In this document: positions 6,444 through 11,854 of the stretch, in pieces
Layout: every line of letters starts with the position of its first letter
How positions within the stretch are numbered: position 1 is the stretch's first letter
DNA from: Faecalibacterium sp. UBA7177
GTDB lineage: Bacteria > Bacillota > Clostridia > Oscillospirales > Ruminococcaceae
Direction of reading: 5' to 3'
DNA length: 11,854 nucleotides
Assembly (NCBI GenBank): GCA_002491225.1
Contig: DKVN01000023.1
Span: forward strand, 1,478-13,331
Notes under the pieces: model-generated
Seen by the model: only the letters and a program-made list of their open reading frames with translations
The model's database searches: none
Told to the model about the DNA's origin: nothing
Translations under genes and position numbers: made by a program

Positions 6444-6492
6444 GCCCGCCGCCCCCTGCGCGCCAACGCGCCGGGGCGGCGGGCTCTTTTTT
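6444..6492 (+). terminator. Rho-independent terminator of the M32 gene
   Basis: GCCCGCCGCCCC (6444-6455) pairs with GGGGCGGCGGGC (6473-6484); inside it, GCGCG and CGCGC can form a second short stem. The hairpin is followed at once by TCTTTTTT, a proper U-tract on the plus strand. It may also serve the converging gene on the minus strand, but the tract there is weaker. Confidence 0.85.
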
Positions 6493-6552
6493 CGTTTTCA
6501 TCCTGCTGCCTGCTGCCGCAGGCTGGCCGGGCCGGGGGCCCAGCTTCCACCT

Positions 6553-6882
6553 TCAGGAGACCTCTTTGGCCGCCGCGGCCTCCGGGCCCTCCCGGTGGAT
6601 GAAATAGACGAACTCCCGGCCGCGGTAGGTCAGCACCCCGCGCTGGCCGGGCGCAAGCTCCCGCGCCATCGCGGCGGGCAGGCGAAGCTGGAGCTCCTTC
6701 TCCCGCGGCAGCGCAAAGCTGGCCACCGGGCCCTGCGGACCCGCCAGGTTGACCCGGCGCACCGTGGCCATCACGCTGATCTCTCCCCTGCTGCTGCGGG
6801 CGGCCCGCCGTGTCCAAAAGGCCAGCAGCCCCAAAGCCGCACAGGCTGCCGCAATTCCGCCTACGATCCACATCCACCGCAT
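6553..6882 (-). CDS. DUF2500-like small membrane-anchored protein
   Basis: Seen: 109 residues from ATG at 6882, with GGGAGGG 7 bases upstream. One N-terminal hydrophobic helix (about residues 3-22, with an Ala/Leu-rich core) is followed by a basic segment (TRRAARSSRG) and a beta-rich domain: ATVRRVNL, ASFALPREKELQLRLP, and LAPGQRGVLTYRGREFVYF. That last stretch, with the Gly-x-x-Gly-x-Leu-Thr-Tyr-x-Gly pattern, is what I recognise as DUF2500-like. Known: proteins of this type have no established function. By the positive-inside rule the soluble domain would lie in the cytoplasm. Its operon is a single gene, converging on M32 and divergent from nagB. The family call is from pattern memory and moderately sure; the coding call is firmer. 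Confidence 0.72.
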   Translation of the reverse strand: MRWMWIVGGIAAACAALGLLAFWTRRAARSSRGEISVMATVRRVNLAGPQGPVASFALPREKELQLRLPAAMARELAPGQRGVLTYRGREFVYFIHREGPEAAAAKEVS

Positions 6883-7119
6883 TGCTGATCCCTCCCCGCG
6901 CCCTCGGCCTGCCGCTTTTGGGCTGCCAAAACCGGGCGCTCTTATTGATGAAACGAGCCGGGGGCCGGTTTTATTTCATTTTGATGACAAAAGTTTGAAA
7001 AAAATTTTGTGTTCTCGGGCTACACACAGTTTCGCCACCGGGGCGGGATGAGCCCCACGCCAAATCTTTTGTGCAAACTTTGGGCATCTTAGGGACTGTT
7101 CAAAACGGGCTTTTTGCGA

Positions 7120-7125
7120 TATGAT
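7120..7125 (+). promoter_or_regulatory. Candidate -10 element for nagB-trxB
   Basis: TATGAT, five of six consensus bases, lies about 85 bases before the nagB start in an AT-rich setting. The -35 region 17 bases upstream (TGTTCA) is a poor match, so the promoter may depend on an activator or be wrongly assigned. Confidence 0.35.
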
Positions 7126-7140
7126 AAAAAGGGTATCAAA

Positions 7141-7163
7141 CCGCCTTGCCTCGGCGAGGCGGG
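7141..7163 (+). other. Hairpin in the nagB leader
   Basis: GCCTC (7148-7152) and GAGGC (7156-7160) form a stem with a GGC loop, extended by two G-U pairs and one G-C pair. An alternative pairing joins CCGCCT with AGGCGG. It sits about 45 bases before the nagB start. Its role is unknown; it may only stabilise the mRNA. Confidence 0.4.
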
Positions 7164-7209
7164 ACGCAAAACCAACAAAAGAACAACGAAAGAATGGAGT
7201 GTTCCTACC

Positions 7210-7947
7210 ATGCAGGTTGTTGTGACCAAAAGCTATGACGAGAGCTGCGCCTATGTGGCCAAGATGTTCTGCGACCTTGTGCGCGAAAAACCGGACTGCA
7301 AGCTGGGCCTTGCCACCGGCGGCACCCCGGTGCCGATGTACAAAAAGCTGATCGAGGCCTGCGCAAAGGGCGAGGTGGACTTCAGCCGGGTGCATACCGT
7401 CAACCTCGACGAGTACTGCGGCATCCCCGAGACCCATCCCCAGAGCTACCGCTATTTTATGAATACCAACCTCTTTGACCACATCAACATCGACAAGGCC
7501 AACACCTATGTGGCCCAGGGCATGGGCGACGCCGCCGCCAACGCCGCCGCGCTCGAGGCCAAGGTGCGCGAGGGCGGGGTGGCCGACCTGCAGCTGCTCG
7601 GCATCGGCAACAACGGGCACATCGCTTTTAACGAGGCGGGCGATACCCTCACCGCCGAGGCCCACATCGAGCAGCTGACCGAGAGCACCATCAACGCCAA
7701 CGCCCGCTTCTTTGACTCGCGGGACGAGGTACCCACCACCGCCATCACGATGGGCATGGCGGACATTCTGGCCGCCAAAAAGGTGGTGCTGATCGCCAAC
7801 GGCCCGGCCAAGGCCGACGCCATCCGCGGGCTGATCGCGGACGGCAGCATCACCACCCACAACCCCAGCACCCTGCTCAAGCTGCACCCGGACGTGGTGG
7901 TGGTCATCGACGAGGAGCTTGCCAAGGCCGCGGGCTGGCAGGGCTGA
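7210..7947 (+). CDS. nagB: Glucosamine-6-phosphate deaminase
   Basis: Seen: 245 residues from ATG at 7210, with GGAG about 10 bases upstream. The phosphate-binding loop GLATGGTPVPMYKKL is at 33-47, NLDEYCG (65-71) carries the catalytic Asp67, and GIGNNGHIAFNE (131-142) holds the ring-opening His137. THNPSTLLKLH (217-227) matches the conserved C-terminal segment. Known: NagB converts glucosamine-6-phosphate to fructose-6-phosphate and ammonia in the cytoplasm, the committed step of amino sugar use. Where E. coli has Asp141 (NDGH), this protein has Asn (NNGH), common in the shorter Firmicute enzymes; the usual NEP is NEA. The length fits that monomer-type group rather than the longer allosteric E. 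coli form. nagA is not adjacent. The gene is followed by trxB after 9 bp, probably in one transcript. Confidence 0.96.
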   Translation: MQVVVTKSYDESCAYVAKMFCDLVREKPDCKLGLATGGTPVPMYKKLIEACAKGEVDFSRVHTVNLDEYCGIPETHPQSYRYFMNTNLFDHINIDKANTYVAQGMGDAAANAAALEAKVREGGVADLQLLGIGNNGHIAFNEAGDTLTAEAHIEQLTESTINANARFFDSRDEVPTTAITMGMADILAAKKVVLIANGPAKADAIRGLIADGSITTHNPSTLLKLHPDVVVVIDEELAKAAGWQG

Positions 7948-7956
7948 GGCAGCGGG

Positions 7957-8916
7957 ATGCCGAACGAAGCTATGAGCCCCACCGTTTACGACATGGCCGT
8001 CATCGGCGGCGGGCCGGGCGGCTACACCGCCGCCCTCTACGCCGCGCGGGCGGGCCTTACGGTGGCGGTGCTGGAAAAAACCGCGCCGGGCGGGCAGATG
8101 GCCGCCACCGGCGTGATCGACAACTACCCCGGCTTTGACGAGGGGGTCGAGGGCTTTGCCCTGGCCCAGAGGATGCAGGCCGGGGCCGAGCGGTTCGGGG
8201 CCAAAACGATCTGGGCCGGGGCGGCGGCGGTGGACCTTGCCGCCAGCCCCAGGCGGATCACCCTTGATGTGCCCGCGGGCGAGGCGGGCGGCGAGGTACT
8301 GGCCCGCACGGTGGTGCTGGCCACCGGGGCGAGCCCCCGGCGGCTGGGCCTGCCGGAGGAGCAGGCCCTGACCGGCCGCGGGGTGAGCTACTGCGCGGTG
8401 TGCGACGGGATGTTCTACCGCGGCAAAACGGTGGTGGTGGTGGGCGGCGGCAACAGCGCCGCGGACGACGCCATCTACCTCTCCCGCATCTGCAAAAAGG
8501 TCTTTCTCGTGCACCGGCGCGGCAGCCTGCGGGCCGCCCCCGCGCAGGAAAAGGCGCTGGCCGCGGGCGGGGTCGAGATCCTGTGGAACCGCCGGGTGGC
8601 CGAAATTCTGCACGGGCAGACGGTGACCGGCGTGCGGCTGGCCCGCACCGACGCGCCCGAGGCCGCCGGGGAGCAGCTTGCCTGCGATGGGGTGTTTGTG
8701 GCGGTGGGCCGGGTGCCGGACACCGCCCTCTTTGCCGGGCAGCTGGCGCTGGACGAACAGGGCTATCTGATTGCGGACGAGACCACCCGCACCGCCCTGC
8801 CGGGGGTGTACGCGGTGGGGGATGTGCGGCAAAAGCCGCTGCGGCAGATCGTGACCGCCACCGCCGACGGGGCCGCCGCCGCCTATTTCGCGGGGGAGTA
8901 CCTGCGGCAGGGGTGA
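7957..8916 (+). CDS. trxB: Thioredoxin reductase (NADPH, FAD-dependent)
   Basis: Seen: 319 residues. The FAD-binding motif GGGPGG is at 17-22, GGQM (45-48) and DNYPGF (55-60) are conserved, the redox-active pair is in CAVCD (146-150), the NADPH fold has GGGNSAADDA (163-172) and HRR (186-188), and the second FAD motif is YAVGDVR (285-291). Length is typical of low-molecular-weight bacterial enzymes. Start ATG 7957 was chosen because GAGG lies 7 bases upstream; an ATG at 7972 has no ribosome binding site. Known: it passes electrons from NADPH to thioredoxin in the cytoplasm. The redox motif is CAVC rather than the commoner CATC, a familiar variant. It follows nagB closely without a terminator, so the two are likely co-transcribed; no thioredoxin gene is in the window. 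A ferredoxin-type or thioredoxin-like flavoprotein reductase is possible but less likely. Confidence 0.94.
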   Translation: MPNEAMSPTVYDMAVIGGGPGGYTAALYAARAGLTVAVLEKTAPGGQMAATGVIDNYPGFDEGVEGFALAQRMQAGAERFGAKTIWAGAAAVDLAASPRRITLDVPAGEAGGEVLARTVVLATGASPRRLGLPEEQALTGRGVSYCAVCDGMFYRGKTVVVVGGGNSAADDAIYLSRICKKVFLVHRRGSLRAAPAQEKALAAGGVEILWNRRVAEILHGQTVTGVRLARTDAPEAAGEQLACDGVFVAVGRVPDTALFAGQLALDEQGYLIADETTRTALPGVYAVGDVRQKPLRQIVTATADGAAAAYFAGEYLRQG

Positions 8917-8995
8917 GCGGGCCCCGCTCGGGCCCACCGCGGCAGCGCGCTGCGCGCCCGCGCGAAGTCACTCAAAAAGCCATATCACATCGCAT

Positions 8996-9049
8996 AAAGC
9001 AGCAGCCGCTCCGGGACGTTCCGGGGCGGCTGCTGCTTTGTTCTTTTCT
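8996..9049. terminator. Bidirectional terminator between trxB and galE
   Basis: Arms 8996-9014 and 9021-9039 form a 19-bp stem with a single T-G wobble and a 6-base loop (GACGTT). The stem begins with AAA and ends with TTT, so a U-tract follows in both directions: TTTGTTCTTTT on plus, and TTTATGC then a distant TTTTT on minus. It separates the converging genes trxB and galE, 33 bases before the galE stop on that strand. Confidence 0.88.
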
Positions 9050-9071
9050 ATATGCGGCCCGCGCGGCGGCC

Positions 9072-10100
9072 TCAGCCCTCTGCGCCCTTGTAGCCGTCCG
9101 GGTTCTGGCTCTGCCAGTGCCAGCTGTCGGCGCACATCCGCTCGATGCCGTACTCGGCCTGCCAGCCCAGCTCGGCCCTGGCCTTGGCGGGGTCGGCCCA
9201 GCACTCGGCGATGTCGCCGGGGCGGCGCGGGTCGATGACATAGGGGATCGGCTTGCCGCAGGCCTTTTCGTAGGCGTGGATCACATCCAGCACGCTGTAG
9301 CCGTGGCCGGTGCCCAGGTTGCAGATGAAGAGGCCGGGCTTCTGCTCCAGCTTGCGGATGGCCGCCACATGGCCGCGGGCGAGGTCCACCACATGGATAT
9401 AGTCCCGCACGCCGGTGCCGTCCGGGGTGGGGTAATCGTCGCCGAAGACGTGCACCTTTTCCAGCTTGCCCACCGCCACCTTGGCGATGTAGGGCACGAG
9501 GTTGTTGGGGATGCCGTTGGGATCCTCGCCGATGAGGCCGCTCTCGTGCGCGCCGATGGGGTTGAAGTAGCGCAGCAGGGCGACGTTGAGGTCGGGGTCG
9601 GCGGCGCAGCAGTCGGTGAGGATGCGCTCGTTGAAGGCCTTGGTGGTGCCGTAGGGGTTGGTGGTGGCCCCCACCGGGAAATCCTCGGTGATGGGCACCG
9701 AGGCAGGGTCGCCGTAGACGGTGGCCGAGGAGGAGAAGACGAAGTTCTTGACCCCGTAATTCCGCATGACATCGAGGATCACGAGGGTGGTGTTGAGGTT
9801 GTTGAGGTAGTACTCGATCGGCTTGGAGACGCTCTCCCCCACCGCCTTGTAGGCCGCGAACTGGATCACCGCCGTGATGTCCGGGCAGGCGTCGAAGATC
9901 TTTTTGACCTGCTCGCGGTCGGTCATGTCCGCCTCAAAAAAGCGGAAGGACTTTCCGGCGATCTGCTCCACCCGGCGCAGCGCCTCGGGACACGCGTTGT
10001 AAAAGTTGTCCGCCACCACAATGTCATAGCCCGCCGCCAGCAGCTCCACACAGGTGTGGCTGCCAATGTAACCGGCGCCGCCGCTTACCAGGATCGCCAT
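9072..10100 (-). CDS. galE: UDP-glucose 4-epimerase
   Basis: Seen: 342 residues from ATG at 10100. AAGGAG lies 8 bases upstream; a GTG 9 bases further upstream in the same frame overlaps that site and was rejected. The NAD-binding motif GGAGYIG is at 7-13, SSSATVYG (123-130) and NPYGTTK (148-154) give the catalytic Ser125, Tyr150 and Lys154, and RYFNPIGAHESGLIGEDP is the classic GalE stretch for UDP-sugar binding. The C-terminal RPGDIAECWADPAKA is also typical. Length agrees with the family (about 340). Known: it interconverts UDP-glucose and UDP-galactose in the cytoplasm, linking the Leloir pathway to envelope polysaccharide synthesis. No galK or galT is present, so it appears to stand alone. 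A confident promoter was not found in the 165 bases upstream. Confidence 0.97.
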   Translation of the reverse strand: MAILVSGGAGYIGSHTCVELLAAGYDIVVADNFYNACPEALRRVEQIAGKSFRFFEADMTDREQVKKIFDACPDITAVIQFAAYKAVGESVSKPIEYYLNNLNTTLVILDVMRNYGVKNFVFSSSATVYGDPASVPITEDFPVGATTNPYGTTKAFNERILTDCCAADPDLNVALLRYFNPIGAHESGLIGEDPNGIPNNLVPYIAKVAVGKLEKVHVFGDDYPTPDGTGVRDYIHVVDLARGHVAAIRKLEQKPGLFICNLGTGHGYSVLDVIHAYEKACGKPIPYVIDPRRPGDIAECWADPAKARAELGWQAEYGIERMCADSWHWQSQNPDGYKGAEG

Positions 10101-10139
10101 GCAAAACACTCCTTCAAAAAAAAATATGTTCTTTTGTTG

Positions 10140-10164
10140 CCGCGGGGCATTCCTGCGGCCGCGG
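10140..10164 (-). other. Leader hairpin upstream of galE
   Basis: CCGCGG at 10140-10145 and again at 10159-10164 can pair around a 13-base loop. About 15 bases further towards galE on the minus strand is a run of nine Ts (10116-10124), directly before the ribosome binding site. The gap between stem and T-run is too long for a standard terminator, so a role in attenuation is only a suggestion. Confidence 0.3.
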
Positions 10165-10265
10165 TGCGTCTACCAATATCCTAACTGTTTTGGGGGCACT
10201 TTCCCATAGACGTTTTCGGCAAAAGGATATACAAAACGCCCATCTCTGCCTCGCCCGGCACCGTT

Positions 10266-11195
10266 TTATCCGCGCTCCCGCTCGCCCCGGCCGGTGCGGG
10301 AGAGCAGCTTGACCGACCCGGCGTACTCAGACGGGGTCATGCCGGTGGCCTTTTTGAAGTGGCGGGAAAAATAGTGGATCGAGGTGTAGCCCAGGAGGCC
10401 TGCGATCTCGGTAAAGTTGTGCCGTCCCTCCCGGATCAGCTCCCTGGCGCGGGCGATCCGCATCCGGCCAAAGTACTCCATCACCCCGCCGCCGGTTTTT
10501 TCCCGAAAGACCTTTTGCAGGTAGCTGCGGCCCACCAGGTTGTCCCGGCAGATCTCGGCCAGGGTCAGCTGCCGGTGCAGGTTTGCCTCGAGATAGCTGC
10601 AGGTGCGGGCGAAGAGCTCGGCCCGGTCCCGGGTGCGCAGCTGGCTGCCGGGGCCGGGGCGGCCGGGCGCGGTGCTGGCGGGGTCCTCCAGCCCCTGCCG
10701 GATCAGCCCCAGCAGCATCCCCTCCAGCGCCAGGGCGATCTGCTGCTCGGCCCCAAAGGGGGCGTCCGGCCGCCGCTCGAGATGCTGCGAAAAGGGGTCG
10801 TCCAGCGGGGTGGAAAAGGCGGCGGCCGCCTGCTCCACCACCACCGCCAGCGCGGCCCGCTCGGCCTCTCCCGCCGTGAGCACCCGGCCCTCAAAAAAGC
10901 GCATGGTGGGGCCCTCGCAGCAAAAGGCGGTGATGACGAGGTTCGGCGAGGTCTGCCCCGCGGCCCGCAGGCTATGGAACTCGCCGGGCGCGTGGAAGAT
11001 CATCTGCCCGCGGCGCAGCGGGCGCTCGGTGTCCCCTGCCACGGCCACGATCTCGCCCTTGTCCACATAGGCGAGCTCCCAAAAATTGTGGCTCTCGCCC
11101 GCAAAGACATAGTCCGGGCCAAACTCAAAATAGTGCACCGAGATCAGCTGCTCGATGCGGATGGGGCGCTGCAGCGCCAGGGCGGTGTAGGGCAT
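10266..11195 (-). CDS. AraC family transcriptional regulator with N-terminal cupin domain
   Basis: Seen: 309 residues from ATG at 11195; AAGGAGG is 11 bases upstream. The N-terminal half has the AraC cupin pattern: HNFWELAYVDKGE (36-48) and RRGQMIFHAPGEFHSL (61-76), a likely sugar-binding barrel. A Pro/Gly-rich linker lies near 172-186. The C-terminal domain has two helix-turn-helix units, about 210-231 (LTLAEICRDNLVGRSYLQKVF) and 260-282 (NFTEIAGLLGYTSIHYFSRHF), ending with the conserved GMTPSEY. Known: such proteins usually activate carbohydrate genes when a sugar binds the N-domain. It is the last gene of the run with the radical SAM protein and the small membrane protein (54-bp gap, no terminator), so it probably controls that locus, perhaps also galE; the effector is unknown. 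Confidence 0.94.
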   Translation of the reverse strand: MPYTALALQRPIRIEQLISVHYFEFGPDYVFAGESHNFWELAYVDKGEIVAVAGDTERPLRRGQMIFHAPGEFHSLRAAGQTSPNLVITAFCCEGPTMRFFEGRVLTAGEAERAALAVVVEQAAAAFSTPLDDPFSQHLERRPDAPFGAEQQIALALEGMLLGLIRQGLEDPASTAPGRPGPGSQLRTRDRAELFARTCSYLEANLHRQLTLAEICRDNLVGRSYLQKVFREKTGGGVMEYFGRMRIARARELIREGRHNFTEIAGLLGYTSIHYFSRHFKKATGMTPSEYAGSVKLLSRTGRGERERG

Positions 11196-11249
11196 ACGGG
11201 GGACGGCCTCCTTCTTTTGCGGGGTCTTGGGCGCGGCGGCGGGCGACGC

Positions 11250-11441
11250 TCAGGTGAGGTTGTGGGCAAAGGCCCAGGTGTTGCAGCAGCTGATGCCGAT
11301 GATGATTACCATCAGGGCGATGAAGAGCTTTTCCACCTGGCTGCCGTCGATTGTTTTGTTGACCTGCCGCCCGGCGATGCCGCTCGCGATGCCCCCGGCC
11401 ATCGAGGCCAGAAAGCTGACCGGCAGCGCTAAGATCGCCAT
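11250..11441 (-). CDS. Small membrane protein resembling the C-terminal end of a TauE/SafE permease (possible truncated gene)
   Basis: Seen: 63 residues from ATG at 11441 with a very good ribosome binding site (GAGGAGGAG, 8 bases spacing), 15 bp after the stop of the radical SAM gene. Two hydrophobic stretches, about 1-24 (MAILALPVSFLASMAGGIASG) and 38-55 (KLFIALMVIIIGISCCN), flank a short polar loop with RQVNKTIDGSQVEK. The order Gly-rich helix, short basic loop, then a KLFIxLMVxII helix resembles the last two helices of TauE/SafE family anion permeases from Clostridia. Known: full-length members have about 250 residues and 7-9 helices and export sulfite or other sulfur anions. No upstream remainder of the permease is present, because the preceding DNA codes for the radical SAM protein. 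It may therefore be a deletion remnant or a small membrane protein in its own right. Similarity was judged by eye. Confidence 0.6.
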   Translation of the reverse strand: MAILALPVSFLASMAGGIASGIAGRQVNKTIDGSQVEKLFIALMVIIIGISCCNTWAFAHNLT

Positions 11442-11456
11442 TGCGTGCTCCTCCTC

Positions 11457-11854
11457 TTATTCCTGCCGCCAGCCCTGCGCCGGGCTCTGCGTAAGGGTTC
11501 GGTACACCTCGCCCAGCCGGGGCCAGGCGTACTCGAAAAAGTGCTTGTAGGCGGCGCAGTAGTAGTTGCGGCCCACCCCGCCCCGGCCGTCGTCCCGGTC
11601 CCTGCGGCAGCCGCCCCAGCAAAGGCGGAGCCATGGGCAGGTTTGGCATTCCGGGTCGGGCTGGAGGCTCTGCTCCACAAAGCCGATCTCTTTGCGCTTT
11701 GCATCGATCTGGGCGATCGTGTCGGTGTTCAGGTTGCCCAGCCGGTAAGCGTCCAGCATGTAGAAATCGCAGGGGTAGACGCTGCCGTCCGCCTCCACGA
11801 CATACTGCATCCCGCAGCGGCCCAGCATGCCGCAGGCCTCGGGAGGCTGGCCGT
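11457..11854 (-). CDS. Anaerobic sulfatase maturase-type radical SAM/SPASM protein, N-terminal part outside window
   Basis: Seen: 131 residues of an open frame that enters from the right edge and stops at 11457. It covers the SPASM domain: EAC and GRC (just inside the edge), VVEADGSVYPCDFYMLD, then ECQTCPWLRLCWGGCRRDRD and YYCAAY. The eight cysteines match the ligands of the two auxiliary iron-sulfur clusters in anaerobic sulfatase-maturating enzymes. Known: these enzymes use S-adenosylmethionine to convert a Cys or Ser of a sulfatase to formylglycine; the family (about 370-400 residues) also includes maturases of unknown targets. The CxxxCxxC radical SAM motif lies outside the window. Inferred: first visible gene of an operon with the TauE-like protein and AraC regulator; a sulfatase gene may lie upstream. 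Another SPASM peptide-modifying role cannot be excluded. Confidence 0.9.
   Translation of the reverse strand, partial: GQPPEACGMLGRCGMQYVVEADGSVYPCDFYMLDAYRLGNLNTDTIAQIDAKRKEIGFVEQSLQPDPECQTCPWLRLCWGGCRRDRDDGRGGVGRNYYCAAYKHFFEYAWPRLGEVYRTLTQSPAQGWRQE

Larger units (their letters stand above)
6883..7209. other. Intergenic region between the DUF2500-like gene and nagB
   Basis: This 327-base divergent region must hold promoters for both genes. From about 6970 to 7135 it is much richer in A and T than its surroundings. It contains an 8-base inverted repeat, AAAGTTTG (6990-6997) and CAAACTTT (7074-7081), and two copies of TTTTGTG nearby. A probable nagB -10 is listed separately. I could not identify a convincing promoter for the minus-strand gene, a known operator or a riboswitch. 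Confidence 0.5.

Noticed and set aside
4777..6501. Minus-strand open frame of 574 codons opposite the M32 carboxypeptidase gene
   Set aside because: The plus strand holds a full M32 enzyme with all motifs; the antisense frame is a by-product of its codon use.
6976..8937. Minus-strand open frame of 653 codons opposite nagB and trxB
   Set aside because: It spans two well-supported genes and an intergenic region and is rich in Gly, His, Arg and Ala without any domain.
8943..8975. GC-rich palindromic words after trxB
   Set aside because: They are short, made of CG repeats and followed by no T-tract; the real terminator is at 8996-9049.
8400..10184. Plus-strand open frame of 594 codons across trxB, the terminator and galE
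   Set aside because: It crosses a bidirectional terminator and is out of frame with trxB and antisense to galE; no domain is recognisable.
1..11854. CRISPR arrays, tRNA or rRNA genes, insertion sequences, phage or toxin-antitoxin genes
   Set aside because: No regularly spaced repeats, no cloverleaf or rRNA-like segments, and no transposase, integrase or toxin-like proteins were seen on either strand.

Overview
The window reads as chromosomal DNA of a high-GC, gut-type Firmicute, most likely of the Oscillospiraceae/Ruminococcaceae group. This is inferred from the gene families (xpaC-telA pair, M32 carboxypeptidase, anaerobic sulfatase maturase-like radical SAM enzyme), AGGAGG-type ribosome binding sites, housekeeping-type -35/-10 promoters and very GC-rich codon use. 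No RNA genes, CRISPR array, insertion sequence or phage genes were seen.

Layout from left to right. (1) 1-1624, minus strand: promoter, then xpaC, then telA, which runs off the left edge; the gene order matches the xpaC-yaaN pair of Bacillus. (2) 1765-3238: a clearly lower-GC module of a short-chain dehydrogenase (minus) and a divergent TetR-type regulator (plus), only 30 bp apart; it looks acquired and self-contained. (3) 3254-4735, minus: promoter, Cof-type HAD phosphatase, then a family-6 uracil-DNA-glycosylase-type deoxyinosine glycosylase, the two overlapping by 4 bp. (4) 4775-6492, plus: an M32 metallocarboxypeptidase with its own extended -10 promoter and a strong terminator. The intergenic region shared by (3) and (4) holds two striking GC-only palindromes. 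(5) 6553-6882, minus: a small membrane-anchored DUF2500-like protein. (6) 7210-8916, plus: nagB (glucosamine-6-phosphate deaminase) followed 9 bp later by trxB-type thioredoxin reductase. (7) 9072-10100, minus: galE (UDP-glucose 4-epimerase), sharing a bidirectional terminator with trxB. (8) 10266-11854, minus: an operon of an anaerobic sulfatase maturase-type radical SAM/SPASM protein (cut by the right edge), a 63-residue membrane protein resembling the C-terminus of a TauE/SafE anion permease, and an AraC-family regulator.

How the genes may work together: nagB, galE and the sulfatase-maturase module are all consistent with growth on host or dietary glycans (amino sugars, galactose, sulfated sugars). 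A sulfatase gene would be expected just beyond the right edge; this is inference. The rest is mostly ordinary housekeeping. I did not find a clear undescribed multi-gene system. The most interesting items are the truncated TauE-like gene in the maturase operon, the low-GC dehydrogenase/TetR module and the palindrome pair between the HAD and M32 genes.
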